Below, piece by piece: positions 10,511-21,934 of a stretch of 64,000 nt of DNA (position 1 is its first letter; every line of letters starts with the position of its first letter). Below the pieces are notes generated by a model. The model did not search any database. It saw nothing but the letters and a program-made list of their open reading frames with translations, and was not told where the DNA came from. This DNA is from Lasiosphaeris hirsuta (taxonomy: Eukaryota > Ascomycota > Sordariomycetes > Sordariales > Lasiosphaeriaceae): assembly GCA_030549175.1 (NCBI GenBank), contig JAUKUA010000005.1, positions 2,232,001-2,296,000 of the forward strand, written 5' to 3'. Position numbers and translations under genes: made by a program.

Positions 10511-12352
10511 TCACCAGTCATGCGAGTGGCCACGTCGGTGGTGCATGAAGTGGTCGTGCACGTGGCGCTTGGCGGGAGAGCTAGGAGCCACTCCGCCCTT
10601 GGTATAAAGCGAAAGAGCCCAGCCACCACCGCAAGTCTCGCCGGCTGCGCCATCGCAAGCCATGCTGCACTGTGACTCTGGGAGCTTCTCAACCGTAGTC
10701 AGGCCTCTTCCGCAATAGCACTGGCCACCGTACTCGGTTCCGGCCACAGTCCAGCCCTTCGAGGTGCAGTACGCGACGCAGTTGCTGTTGCTAATCTTCC
10801 CCAGGTTCGGCCGAATCTCGCCAGCAAGGAACCGGTCGCTAGCATCCTTATAGCAGCCGACATACTTGAAATCACCAATGCCCTTGGTGCCAGTAGGGGT
10901 GCTCGTCTGTGTGGGGGCAGAGCCGCTTCCCTCGACAGTCTTAGTCCTCCACACGGTAACCGTATTGTAGATAGTCGTAGTTTGCCCAGTGATGGGATCA
11001 ACCTTGGTGGTGACTGGCGCGGCAGTGGCAGATGATGACGACGAGGCCTTGATAACGGGGATAAACGTGGTTGGAATCGCGGAGGGAACGGACGCAGTCT
11101 TAGACGAAGAGGCCGGCGCAGGCGGAGAATAAGCAACCTTGGGCGAGGACGAGGCCACCGAGGTGGACGACTTGGTTGAGCTCGGGGCAGGCGGGGCTGG
11201 GGCCGGAGGCGCAGGGTTCGTGTTACCACCGCCAGTTCCAGAGCCGCTTCCAGTACCGTACTGCCATCCGGCCAGAGGGTTGTTCCCAGGCAGGTTATCC
11301 AGCTTGCCGTCAATAGGCTCGTCAACGGGGCATGTGGCATGGCACCTCTTGCTCTCGTCATTAACGCCGCCAATCAAGCCAGGGCATTGGTGAATGCCTG
11401 CGTGGCCAGCATCACAGTTGTCGATGACCTGCTGTAGGGCCTTCTCGTCCCAACCCGAGATGAAATCGCCGTGAGCGGAAAATCCGGTCGCATCGCCATT
11501 GGCGAAAACAAAGGGGGACGACTTTCCAAGCGTGCCCTCAAAGCGAGACAGGAGGGCGTGGGTGTCCCAGTAGGTCTCAAAGAACATGTGAGGGACGTGG
11601 ATCCAGCCCTTTGGGCAGTCCAACTTTCCATTGCCTGCATCAGAGGGGAAAGCCATGTTGGCCTTGAAGTTGGTCAGGCCAGCGGCGGGATTGTAGCACG
11701 AGGGGAAGTGGACGTCAACGCGCATGGGCGAGGCATATCCATCGCAGTCCTGGAAAGGAAAGCCGATGCCAGAGCCCTTGTTGTTAGGGTCACCAATGCC
11801 CGCCGTAGATCCATCAGAACCAGCAGGCCAGCTCGGAGGGTCGAAGTTGCCACGGGGGCACGTGATCTGGGCAGGCGAGAGGACTCCTTTGGACGGGTCC
11901 AAGTTCTGGCTGCCGCTCTTTATCGGAGGAGTTCTCAACAGGGCGCTACCGCTCACGATCTGCAGGCCGAGCGGGAATGACTTGATGGCGTCGTTTGTAG
12001 CATCGAAAAAGTAGTAGACGTTCATGTAGAAGAACTTGACCGGCTCGAGCTTGCCGCCGGCAGGGTCCTTGAAGTAGAGCCTCGGGAACCAGTAGGCGCT
12101 GAGATCGGCCTTGGGTAGGGCGGTGGTGCAGGTTGATTTTCGGAGATCCTCGCCCGTCGTGTTGAAGCCAATGTTGTTGGCTCCCATGAATGTATGGACG
12201 TGAGCGGAGGGACCGCCGGGCTGAACGATAGGGTCTATGCGGCAGTTCATAAGAGGTCCATCTCCATAATGACGCAGGACAGCAAAGGTGCGCTTGTCCT
12301 TGGCAGCAGCGACCACAGCGACCAGAGTCGCCAGGACGGTGGTGAATAACAT
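10511..12352 (-). CDS. Secreted DUF1996 plus WSC-domain protein
   Basis: Single exon, 613 residues, function unknown. The chosen start (12352) gives a good signal peptide, MLFTTVLATLVAVVAAA, so the product is secreted or wall-bound. Residues about 35-265 are a DUF1996 domain (HVHTFMGANNIGFN, YWFPRLYF and GWIHVPHMFFETYWD are visible). A long Ser/Thr/Pro/Ala-rich linker, probably O-glycosylated, follows. Residues about 493-585 form a WSC domain (YVGCYKD, YCTSKGW, GGQCYCG, ETCGGGWALSLY) with the expected Cys pattern, a putative carbohydrate-binding module. The protein ends in a His-rich tail, HVHDHFMHHRRGHSHDW, unusual and possibly metal-binding; no hydrophobic GPI-anchor signal is seen. The frame is open for 408 nt upstream of the start, but that part is low-complexity and would bury the signal peptide. 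Confidence 0.88.
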   Translation of the reverse strand: MLFTTVLATLVAVVAAAKDKRTFAVLRHYGDGPLMNCRIDPIVQPGGPSAHVHTFMGANNIGFNTTGEDLRKSTCTTALPKADLSAYWFPRLYFKDPAGGKLEPVKFFYMNVYYFFDATNDAIKSFPLGLQIVSGSALLRTPPIKSGSQNLDPSKGVLSPAQITCPRGNFDPPSWPAGSDGSTAGIGDPNNKGSGIGFPFQDCDGYASPMRVDVHFPSCYNPAAGLTNFKANMAFPSDAGNGKLDCPKGWIHVPHMFFETYWDTHALLSRFEGTLGKSSPFVFANGDATGFSAHGDFISGWDEKALQQVIDNCDAGHAGIHQCPGLIGGVNDESKRCHATCPVDEPIDGKLDNLPGNNPLAGWQYGTGSGSGTGGGNTNPAPPAPAPPAPSSTKSSTSVASSSPKVAYSPPAPASSSKTASVPSAIPTTFIPVIKASSSSSATAAPVTTKVDPITGQTTTIYNTVTVWRTKTVEGSGSAPTQTSTPTGTKGIGDFKYVGCYKDASDRFLAGEIRPNLGKISNSNCVAYCTSKGWTVAGTEYGGQCYCGRGLTTVEKLPESQCSMACDGAAGETCGGGWALSLYTKGGVAPSSPAKRHVHDHFMHHRRGHSHDW

Positions 12353-15300
12353 GGCGGTTGCTTGTGAGAGTGCTGTGTGTATATGAAAGTGGATATGTTG
12401 AGTTGCTGAGAAAGCTATGGTTCCTTGGGTGCTATGTCCGGCGCACCAAAAAATGTAAAGCAGACAATGTTGCGATAGGGTTATCTCGAGTCGGGCTGCA
12501 GACACTATCAAAGCGTGATGACTGTTGCTAGTGTCAAGAAAAGGAGAGGACGTGCTGAGCAGGCTCAGCGGTTCTAATGCAGAAAAGAGAACGTGGTCAA
12601 GAAAAGAGAGGACAGACAAAATGTCAAGAAGAGAACGACACAAAGCCCAAGGTAGCTGAAGAAGGTAAGAGGGCAGGAAAGGAAGACCAGGGCCGAGCTG
12701 AGGGAGGAGATGTAGGTTTAAGAACGGGTGCGTCCTCCAGCCCCGTGGTGTTGAGGGCACGTCCCCGCTCAGCTCTCAGGCAGCTTACACGCATTCTCTT
12801 CTCTCTGGCATGCTTGGTAAAACTAGCGCGGAGCTGGCCGTGAGGGCTGTGAGGATGATGAGCGAGGGTAGCATGCGGGTCCCAGGGTGAAGTGGGTGAA
12901 CGAGCTTGGCTGTGGCCGTGGCGGACACGGGCGGGATCCCTGCTCAGCCGGGGATGCACGACTCTGGCCGCTTGGCTCTCTGGTCATCAGCCAACAAAGC
13001 CCCTCTCATAATAATCCAGAGCTCCCACTCCAGAGCATGAGACCGCCACCTTAGGGTGGCTGTCAGTCGCGATCTACCAGCGAGAAGCAAGCGAGAGACG
13101 GCAACAAGCAGCTCCGTGGCTGCCATGCAGCGGCTGGCTAAACAACACGATGAGCTCGGCACACTGGGGTGCTGGAGTGCTGGAGACGAACTGTTTGGAC
13201 AGCGAGCAGAGGGCGCCAGGCACATGCAGGTTAGTCAGGGGGAGGTACCTGCATCTCGCTGCGTCTTGCAGCCGCCACCGGTGCCTAATTGGATGTACTC
13301 TTTTGTTCCTGAAGATGTGATCTGGTCCCCTGTTTGCACGGAGGGGCGAGGGAGGGGAATGAGGGGTGAGGTCCGGTCTGTTTCTCCCCCTTGCCGGTCG
13401 AATCCAAAGAGCACTTTTGTTGTCCAATGGGAACACTGCTATAACGCGGAAAGGGGGAGGGGGGGGGGGGGGAGGGAGACGAACGGTTGTGGGGGCGGCG
13501 TACGTGTGCCGTCGTGGCTGGGACGCACACCATTTTGGAGGCATCCGAAAAATAAGGTTATCCAGACGGGAGGACAAAACACGATGGGTATTGCGCACTT
13601 GTGTAGGTACTCTACACTACAGTATGCAGCGCAATCGGTAGTTTGACGCATCTCGGGACCCGTCCTGCTCTGACCATTTCCCGGAAAACCATACACACAA
13701 TTAATTAATATAAAGAGTGCTGCATGGACGTAACCGTGTTAGTCCTGGAGCGGGCCGCAATTGTTTCAAAGCATACATTTTCACCCGGTATTGAGTAGTC
13801 CCACTATACATTCGTGGGCTACATGCAAGCTGCTCTTGACAGCCGCAGTTCGGTGACATTTGGAGCGCAAAGTGCCTTCCATGGGTCTGTCTAAGACCCT
13901 GAGAAGCCCAAGATTGGAAACGCTACTGTGTGCTCAGTCAGTCTGCCGCTGAAAGTCTGCTGCCTGGATGTGCGTGCATGGCTCCCTTGCCCGCAATCTT
14001 GAAAAGTTTTGCGGGAGTGAGCAGGCGCTCAGTAGGGATACCGTCCAAAATACCTCTTTTGACCGCATTGATTGCTGGCAAGGAATGGAGCGGAATCGAT
14101 GGAACACAGTCAGACGACGAGTCATGAACAGTGCAGGGTCCCCATCGAGCCATCCAGAAAGCGGCTTCTGAAACGCACTAACACTGGATAAGGGAAGCCA
14201 AGCACGTGCCAAGGGAAGCAACCAGGGGTCTAGCCGCATTCTGGATTCTTCCCGGCGGGGAGAAGATCGGAATGATTCCGGATTTTACACGACTGCGGAG
14301 GAATTTTGAGGGAACACCAAATATTTTTGGTAGGAATACAATACTGTGTGATGATGGCTACCCGAAACATTGAAGGCACGAATTGATTAATTGCAGGTGG
14401 CCCATCAAAAATAGACCCGGCCCTCTGGTTTATGACAAAACTTTGTTTTCTGGCTTCCCTCTCATCTAATCAATTTTACCGTAATAGTACATACACACAC
14501 GATGTGCCCGATTGATATATATTTTCTGTCCCCAATTGCCCCTTTCATGCGCGCGGTTGAGCATCATGAAGCAAGGGTGAATGAGCCAAGGAAATTACCC
14601 CGCCCAATGAGCCCATTAGCAAAAGTAGCAGACTTCTTGCCGCCATGGATGTTTCATTCTTTCGTCCGGCATCGTGGATGGCAGGGCGTAGTTGTGTAAA
14701 CAAGGCAACATGCGCTGGACCCGCAGGTTGCCCCGATACACCGTACCCAGACGATCTTTGATCGGCCTCGACAACGGGCTCCGGGCCGAGATAAGTAACG
14801 GGTTTGCCTAACAACTAGTGTATCTCGGATGTTGAAAGCGAGATAATTATATCTCATTGTCCTCCTGCCTCTAACCGCCGATGATGACTTGTGTTATCTA
14901 CTGTTCACAAAGAGGACGGCGCGAGCCTCCATTCCTGGCGATGCCATTGCAGGTCTGTGGTCTGTGATCTGCGGTCTGCACCCGCTTCCCCAGGTTCCCA
15001 GCTCAGCTCAATACCACCCTAGTGTAATTACAAAAGACACAGGGTTCGATGAGGTGTCTGTGCCCAAGAAATAAGAGAACAAACCGTTACAGCCCCTAAC
15101 AGTTGTCAGCCTCTTCTCCAGCGCGCCTTGGGGAACGGGATGGCAATCCCCAATTCTCCTCACCAGTGGGATAGAAACCTGACCTGCCAGCTCATCGACT
15201 TAACATCATAGGGGATACAGAAAGGCCAATTTCCGGGCCCAAGTTGCGGTTATACTGCTGGACTCCGGATATAGCAAACTCGGTGTGTTCGCGCTCCGGG

Positions 15301-16032
15301 CCCGAACTCGAAACGATGTGGCTTCGAACCGTGACCCGTTGCTTCGCCCTCCTCGCCAATCTCCGGATTCTGTACACCATGTGCATACAGTGTAAGAGTA
15401 CCCGAAGCCACCATCCCGCGATCGGCTATCCTCCTTTTTGGAGGCAGCTGCATCCAAGAAGAAAAACAAGCCTCGGGTGGCTGCTGTCAAGAGGCGCCCC
15501 GGTTTGCAGCCTGGGACAATGCCTCGAAAGTCCCCCTGGGAACTTGGCAAGTCGCCAAAGTGCTGCTTGGCATAGTGATTACATCAAGTCCAGGGAAAGG
15601 AGTGGGCAAAGGCTGCGTTAATTTGGGTGTTGCATATAGTTTTCGATATTTGGGCGTTGAGGCATGTCTCTGCTGTACAATACACGCACCAAGAAGATCG
15701 GGGTGATCACCAAACAACATCCCGAAGAGTCCTCCATAACGGAGCGTGAGGGGATAGATCCACTGAACATGTCACGCATTGATCGTGGTCACCAAGCGCA
15801 TGCTAACTAACATGAGTGAGCAATTTCCGCTACCCTCCCCCCCCCCCCTTTTCACAACCCCCAGCTGAAGGAAATCAGCTCGATCCTGTCAATCCAACTC
15901 AACCAACAACCCGTGTCCCTTTTCTCAACCATGCTCATATACCGTGTAACCAGGTATCTATGTGCCATAAAAAATTACAAACAGGCCCGTCCCAACACTG
16001 GCGCTGCCAAACAACAGCCTTGGCACACCACA
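12353..16032. other. 3.7 kb intergenic stretch, no supportable gene
   Basis: Between the DUF1996-WSC gene and TFC4. The left 400 bp is probably the 5' UTR and promoter of the secreted protein gene. G14 at 13459-13472 and C12 at 15837-15848 are the only clear features. Open frames are short and without domain-like sequence. An unannotated non-coding RNA cannot be excluded. Confidence 0.5.
13459..13472. repeat. G14 run
   Basis: Mononucleotide G run, preceded by G5A, in the gene-free stretch upstream of the secreted protein gene. Confidence 0.85.
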
Positions 16033-19000
16033 TCACTCTAAAACCAGCCAGCGCTCCGTAACGGCCTTCGCACCCTCCACATCCCCTAGCAGGTAGCACG
16101 TCGTCCTGATATTATACGCCGCCTCCAGCGTGAGGTCTTCGTTGCCCAAGACTCCCTCCTCCGGGGCCCCCTCCCAGCTCGCCTCCTCCGCCTCGGCCAG
16201 CACCTTCTTGTAATAGTCCACCGCCAAGTTCCCCAGCCCAATCAGCGAGTACGCTCGTGCGATGTTGAAGTGCGCCTCCTGCCGCTCCCCGCGCGTCACC
16301 TGGGGGTCGTGCAGCCGGCCGTCGTAGTAGCGGAACAAAAAGGCGAATGCCTGCGTCAGCAGGTACTGCCGGTTCGTGGCCTGGCGCTTGAGCGCGTAGT
16401 GCAGGTATGCCAGGCCGCTGCTGAGGTTGACAAGGCAGTTGTGCGGGTCGAGCGAGGCGGCGCGGGCAAAATACGACAGAGCGTAGGCGTAGCTCGTTGT
16501 CGAGAAGAGGATGTGCCCGTAGATGGTAAGCAGGCAGATGTCGAGGCCGATGTCGCGGAGGTGGCCGGGTTGCTGCTGCGGTTGGACTTGCCCTTCAGCT
16601 TCGCCTTGCCCCCCCCTCTGCTGCTCCTCTTCCGATCCCGACCTGACCTTGAGCTGGATATTGTCCATGGTCTTGATCTGCCGCAGGATAAACTTCTGTG
16701 CCGGCCCTGACGTGTACCACGACACGGGCGTCTGACATACGCGGCACATAGCCGCGAACATGCGATAAGAATCCGTGCCTGGCATGTAGTCACGCATAAA
16801 GTAGCGAGCGATAGCTACGCATGTCTCCTCATCGCCGGCATACACGGCACATGATGCCCAGGCCACGTGAATCAGGAAAGTGTGTTCTATCGCACTCCAG
16901 ATAATCGAGTCCCGGGCAGCATGGCACACTACGTATGCTTCCCGGTGCTTCCCAGCCCGCACAAGGCTGAAGGCGTACTCAAGGAAGACGTCGAGCCACT
17001 GGTCGAAGGGGATACCCCGATGCTCCTGAGGAATCTTAGCCGGAAGCCTCGGAGGCACCTCCTGTCCTTCCACGGGCGCGAGATTTTGCTGAAGCCGCTC
17101 CGCCATGGCGGCAAGCCTCATATTGCGGGCGGGCGCCGAAGATTGTCCCGAGATAACAGTCCCGCCGTAGCCAAGATACTTGATGTACTTTTCCCAGGGA
17201 TAGAACTCCTTATAAGAGCGGAAGTCGTCGATAAGATCCTTGGCCGCCTTCATCCACGCCTCGGTGGCCTGCTCGTCCCCAGCAACGACACGATCCCTAA
17301 CCTCCTGCATCGCCTGGTAGTTTTTGGTCGCCACCTCTGTCATCTCCAGATCCTGCTGCTTCCTTTTCTCTGCGTTGATTAGCCGGCGCGGTACGTACTT
17401 GGACTTTCTCTCCTTTTGTCCCTCTCTCTTCTCACGTGGCTTTCTCGGGCCATAGGGACCGCGGCGTCTTCCTTTTTTGCGCTCCCCCGTTCCGCTCGCC
17501 TCCAAGTTCAACGCCTGTCGCACGAGGAGGAAGGCTTCCTCTCGACCTTCTTGTTCTTGTTCTCCTTCATACATGTTGGCTAGCTGAATGCGAGCTTCGA
17601 TATGCTCCTGGTCGTCCTCGATTGCCGCGATGAAGCATTCTTCGGCCGCCGACTTATCTCCCAGCAGCATATGGCATCGCCCCTGGGCTACCAAGACATC
17701 CGCGTCCACCGCAATCTCCCCGTTCATCCCCGCGATTTGCTTGTACAGGTTCATGTACCGCAAGGCTTCTTCTGCCTGCTCCCCTTCTATGAGAGCAACG
17801 GCAATGTCCTTCAGGCAGTCGGGGAAGTCAATGAGCTGATTCATGATCGACTCATCCGTAGGATCGAGCACTCTGAGATGCAACATGGCCTCGTATTCGT
17901 GGCCTAGCTTACGGCGGTACACGAATAGCTTTGCCCTTAAATCTATCGGAAGCCCCTGGCCGTAGGTGTCTTGGGGGTGTTGTGCGGGCTCGAACTCGGG
18001 GACCTGGACTCTTCTGTCGTCATGCAAATCCCATTCCCTGTCATCATCTGCCCACCGGTCCCAGAAGAACTCGGCTCGCCGGCCCAAAAGCCAGCGTGAT
18101 ATCCCTTTCAGCTGTTGGGTCCCCTCGTCCCATTGCTCTAGGATTGTAAAGAACTCAAGATAAATACGAAGATCCGACCACTCGAACCTTCCCTCCTCCG
18201 CCTCTACCGTCCCCTTGCTCTGCAGGTGATCGATGAGGTTCCGGTATGCCCTCTTGGCAACTTCGGCGCCCTTCTTAGCATCCCTGGCGTCCAAGGCGAC
18301 ATCTGCCGTATTTCTCACTGTTCGGATGTTCAGCGGTCGGTATTGCAACGCCCTCTGATACTGGGCCAGGGCCTGGCCGGCATGCCCTTGCATCATTAGC
18401 ACATCAGCTTTCCCTGTGCGGGCTTCGATGCTTGACTTGTCGGTCGTCAGCACTTGCGAGTAACACGTGAGCGCTCTCTCCAGGGCGGTGTCCTTCTCGG
18501 GGCCGTCGTCCATGTCTTCGACGCCCTGCAGCGCGTACGAGGCCGCATGGAGCCATGAGGCGATGTTTTTGGGCACCAGATATGCCGCTATCATCAGACA
18601 CATGGTGGCCTTCTCCCGATCGCCCAGCTCCTCGTGGACCGTGGACAGTAGCGTCCATGCATTGTATGTCTCGCTGTTAATGCGAACAATCTCACCGATC
18701 ATCTTGATGGCGTCCTCGTAGTCCTTGCGCTCAAACGCCTCCCTAGCCAGGGAGAGGCGGAAAAGGATGTCGGGAGTTGGTTTCGCCGCCTTTCGAGGTC
18801 CCAGTTTCCGGCCCTTGCGATGCGGACGAGCGCCGAACTTAACGGCGGGGGGCCCGGGCTGGGGCCGTAGAGACTGGTTGGACGCATCGGCGCGCTGCTG
18901 CGCAATGAATGCCTCTCGCTGCGCATCGTGCCGAGCAACATTGGCTTGCAGTTCAAGCTCGTCTGAGCTTGCATTCGAGATCTCGCTCCTGGCATCAGCT

Positions 19001-19146
19001 TCTCCATCGTCGTCAAACCCATAATCCATCATGCCAGCCGCATCTCGCTCATTCATGCTGGCATCATAATGCCCCGTGAGCCGTGGGTCCACAGGCCCAG
19101 TCGAGTCGATGTCCATTCTGTCTGCCATTCGGCATGCGGCGCTCAA
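16033..19146 (-). CDS. TFC4: RNA polymerase III factor TFIIIC TPR subunit (Tfc4/Sfc4)
   Basis: Homologue of the yeast tau131 / human GTF3C3 subunit, which bridges DNA-bound TFIIIC to TFIIIB at tRNA and 5S genes. Single exon, 1037 residues, close to the family's usual size. Order of parts: acidic N-terminus (YGFDDDGEADARSEISNASS); a basic RPHRKGRKLGPRK segment; a first TPR array beginning LAREAFERKDYEDAIKMIGE and NAWTLLSTVHEELGDREKAT; a highly basic linker (GERKKGRRRGPYGPRKPREK); and a second TPR array towards the C-terminus (LSYFARAASLDPHNCLVNLS). ATGs at 19146, 19128 and 19116 are all possible starts; the third, MDIDSTGPVDPRL, looks most natural. Assignment rests on layout and TPR motifs. 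Confidence 0.88.
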   Translation of the reverse strand: MSAACRMADRMDIDSTGPVDPRLTGHYDASMNERDAAGMMDYGFDDDGEADARSEISNASSDELELQANVARHDAQREAFIAQQRADASNQSLRPQPGPPAVKFGARPHRKGRKLGPRKAAKPTPDILFRLSLAREAFERKDYEDAIKMIGEIVRINSETYNAWTLLSTVHEELGDREKATMCLMIAAYLVPKNIASWLHAASYALQGVEDMDDGPEKDTALERALTCYSQVLTTDKSSIEARTGKADVLMMQGHAGQALAQYQRALQYRPLNIRTVRNTADVALDARDAKKGAEVAKRAYRNLIDHLQSKGTVEAEEGRFEWSDLRIYLEFFTILEQWDEGTQQLKGISRWLLGRRAEFFWDRWADDDREWDLHDDRRVQVPEFEPAQHPQDTYGQGLPIDLRAKLFVYRRKLGHEYEAMLHLRVLDPTDESIMNQLIDFPDCLKDIAVALIEGEQAEEALRYMNLYKQIAGMNGEIAVDADVLVAQGRCHMLLGDKSAAEECFIAAIEDDQEHIEARIQLANMYEGEQEQEGREEAFLLVRQALNLEASGTGERKKGRRRGPYGPRKPREKREGQKERKSKYVPRRLINAEKRKQQDLEMTEVATKNYQAMQEVRDRVVAGDEQATEAWMKAAKDLIDDFRSYKEFYPWEKYIKYLGYGGTVISGQSSAPARNMRLAAMAERLQQNLAPVEGQEVPPRLPAKIPQEHRGIPFDQWLDVFLEYAFSLVRAGKHREAYVVCHAARDSIIWSAIEHTFLIHVAWASCAVYAGDEETCVAIARYFMRDYMPGTDSYRMFAAMCRVCQTPVSWYTSGPAQKFILRQIKTMDNIQLKVRSGSEEEQQRGGQGEAEGQVQPQQQPGHLRDIGLDICLLTIYGHILFSTTSYAYALSYFARAASLDPHNCLVNLSSGLAYLHYALKRQATNRQYLLTQAFAFLFRYYDGRLHDPQVTRGERQEAHFNIARAYSLIGLGNLAVDYYKKVLAEAEEASWEGAPEEGVLGNEDLTLEAAYNIRTTCYLLGDVEGAKAVTERWLVLE

Positions 19147-20032
19147 GGCGCGTTGGCCAGATACAGGTGCAGTCCAGAAATATAATGAGAGTTACTGGAG
19201 CATGTTGTGGCTAGGTTCCCTCAAAACTCGGGCACTGGGTAACCTCGATAGATGAATGTTTGGTGCCGGTTGTGGAGGGTCGGGATTTGCAGGGGATATG
19301 GATGCGCACGAGTCGCCTTGGTTAAAAAAAAAAAACTTCCCTCTCGTTTCTTGTCATAGGAGGTTGAATGTCGCACTTGTTACATGTCTGAAAAAAATGC
19401 CCGAAATCAGTCTTTGACCTTTGGTCCGACGTGGGTCAAGGTTTCTAAATGCGCACAGAGCTCTTTGGTTCTCCAAAAAAACAGGACCATTTCATCCCAC
19501 ATTTCAACGGCAACTTGTTCCTTGTGCATGCAGCTTAACTTTGAGTGTCTGGAGCTTATCGCGACATCAGGTCTCGAAAAACCAACCTCGCACATTGTTG
19601 CACGGTTCAAAGCCCCCCCTCCCCTCCCCCCCCCAAAAAATTATAATATTGGATTGAAAGTTGGAATTGTGAAGAGGCCGGGATTTCTCTTTCTCTGAAC
19701 ATATAGCAGAGATCTATGTCCTATATAGGAGAAAGCCCTAGGGTAGATCCCATAGCTTCGACCAAGTAGATGTCGCTCTGTATCGCTGTATCGCTGTTGC
19801 GCAAACTCGCAGCAACCTCTTCTGCAAGATATCGCACCCTCCAACGTGTCCATGTCCTATGTGCTTTTTCATCAAACCCAAGCCCGCGCTCAAAGACCAG
19901 AACTAGCCATCATCTCACCATGTCGCTACCATATAATGCTATGCTGTTGCTCTGCGCCATGTGACTCGGCCAAGACTTAGCCTAGCTTGCCATCATTTCT
20001 GGCCTCTGCAGCGGCGGTCAGATTTCTCTCTA
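19147..20032. other. Intergenic: TFC4 promoter and VTS1 3' flank
   Basis: About 890 bp, AT-richer than the coding DNA, with short A and C runs (19325-19334, 19617-19634). No gene or RNA seen. Confidence 0.5.
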
Positions 20033-21934
20033 CTAGAAACCATGCAGCTCCGACTTACCCTTGACCTGCTCGAAGACCTTTAGCATCTTTCGACGAGCAC
20101 CCAAAGCATTCACACCACGATCTTCGAGCTGCTTGTCATCCAGCTCGACAAGCTCCGTCCACTTCATATCCTTCAGGTTCTCAGTGTACTTGTGAAGGCG
20201 CAGGCTCCGCAGCCAGCTTGGGATGTCCTGCAAAAGGGTCGGGTCGGTAGGGTCCTCAGGCGGCTTCGAGCTGCCTCTGCGACCTCGCGGAGATCTGCCG
20301 CGAACCATGTCTGAGTGGTCCGATAGATATCCCTCATGGTGGCCGCCCAGTCCAAACTGGGCCAAATTCACTGGAGCCAGTCCGTTATTCATAATAGGAG
20401 AAGCCCCATCGTAGGCGGCTAAGAAGCCGTTGTTCTGAGGAGACGTAAAAGCAAGAGCTGGGCCATAGCTCTGCACCGGCATACCGGGCGAGTTGGGTCG
20501 CGACCGGCCACCAAAGCTCATATTCAGATTCTGCTGCTGCTGCTGCTGAACTGCCATCATCTGGTCACGGCTCAAAACCTGTCCGTGCTCGTTGATCATA
20601 ACCACGTTAGCACCTGGCATGCCCTGAGCACCTGGCGAAAGGGGATTCTGGTTCTGGCCTGGTGCGTCATTCGAGCGAGCACGCCGATACTTTCGAACAT
20701 CATCCAATGCAAATCTGTTGTTAACCGTGGAAAGTGCGGCCAACTTCATTGCGGTTGCATTGGCCACCATGTCCGCATTGTTGCCCTGATTCTGATTGAA
20801 TGTCGGAACCATGGGGGTATTGACCATCGAGGCCCAGTTGCCGCCACCAGCGTTATACGGCGACAGAAGCGGCAGATCATTGATCGACTGTTCGGCAGTC
20901 GTCAATGTTGTGCTCTGAATGTTTGAATTGCTAGAAATCTGGGGGCGGGGAGAGCGCAAAGCGCCACTCGAGGGAGGGGGCTGCACAAACTGGCCCATCG
21001 GGGGCTGGCCCGAAGATGACGACTTGGGCCGAGTCGGGTCGTTGGACCCCCACGGCGAACCTGGGCCTGTTCCGTTGGGGTCATCCTTCAGTGCGGCAAT
21101 CGTGGGGGCGACCAGCGAGTTACGATTGTCGACAGCAAGGCTGTTCCGAGTTGACGTAGGGGGGTTGCCGGTTTGCTGGGTGAACTTTGCCTTCTCAGTC
21201 GCAATCGCGGCAGCTGCATCCGGGAACATGGCATTGATCGTCGATGAATCAAGGCCCGAGTGTCTCTTAACGGCAGCACCGGCAGCCGGGCGAGCAATCG
21301 AGTTTCGAGCGGAGTCGACACTTATTTTGCCCATCGCATCGCTCAGGCGGTTCGACATCGGATCTGCGGAGGGTGCGAGGTTAGCGCAGTCCGACAGGAA
21401 TCATTGCTGGAGAAACCTACCTTTCTCAAAATTCGCAGGAGACAACACCCCCGACATGGGGTGGCCTTTGCCCATCTGTGATAGAACCTGAATAAAGAAC
21501 CGAATTTGAACCTGGGTCGTCTGTTGCAACAGCGCATAAAGCGCAGCAGTCCGCTCGGCCTCGCTCAGAACCCGGAACCACTGTTCAATAGCGCTGAGCT
21601 CATCCTTGAAATCCTGGTCGAGGGTCGCGGCTGCCATCTCTTCCAAGGTAGTTTCGTACTGGTCGATATCGGCAATCCACTGCTGTGCAAGCTTGTCCTG
21701 AGGATCGCTATCATTGGTGCCTTGGCCCTGACCTGGCTGTGTCTGGCCATAGAAGTCAGAAGACGGGCGGATGCGGCTCGAGGCAGCCTGGCCGGTCAGG
21801 GCAGCCATGTCGGCAGACGCACGAAGGTTGTGGTTAGTACCAACGGCCCGCGAAGAGGGGGGTCTCAGCGAAGAAACGTTGGACGCCTCCGGGGTGCTGT
21901 TGCGATTGCTCATGATATTGGACATGTTGAGCAT
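20033..21934 (-). CDS. VTS1: Vts1-like SAM-domain RNA-binding protein
   Basis: Post-transcriptional regulator that binds Smaug-recognition hairpins in mRNA and promotes decay. Two exons, 21934-21421 and 21363-20033 (G|GTAGGT donor, GCAG acceptor; joins Lys to [13 protein letters not shown]), 614 residues. The N-terminal exon has the helical region conserved in Vts1 homologues ([38 protein letters not shown]). A long disordered middle rich in Asn, Pro, Ser and Gln follows, with a six-Gln CAG run (20531-20548). The C-terminal SAM domain (about residues 545-610) is intact: [19 protein letters not shown] and [16 protein letters not shown] carry the basic RNA-binding face. Start at 21934 (MLNMSNIM) or the second Met nine bases on. 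Confidence 0.92.

Noticed and set aside
11471..11980. 169-codon open frame antisense to the DUF1996-WSC gene
   Set aside because: It is a shadow of the well-supported minus-strand gene.
472..12352. Possible secondary-metabolite cluster (regulator, exporter, secreted protein)
   Set aside because: No backbone synthase or tailoring enzyme is present, and housekeeping rRNA methyltransferase lies between them.
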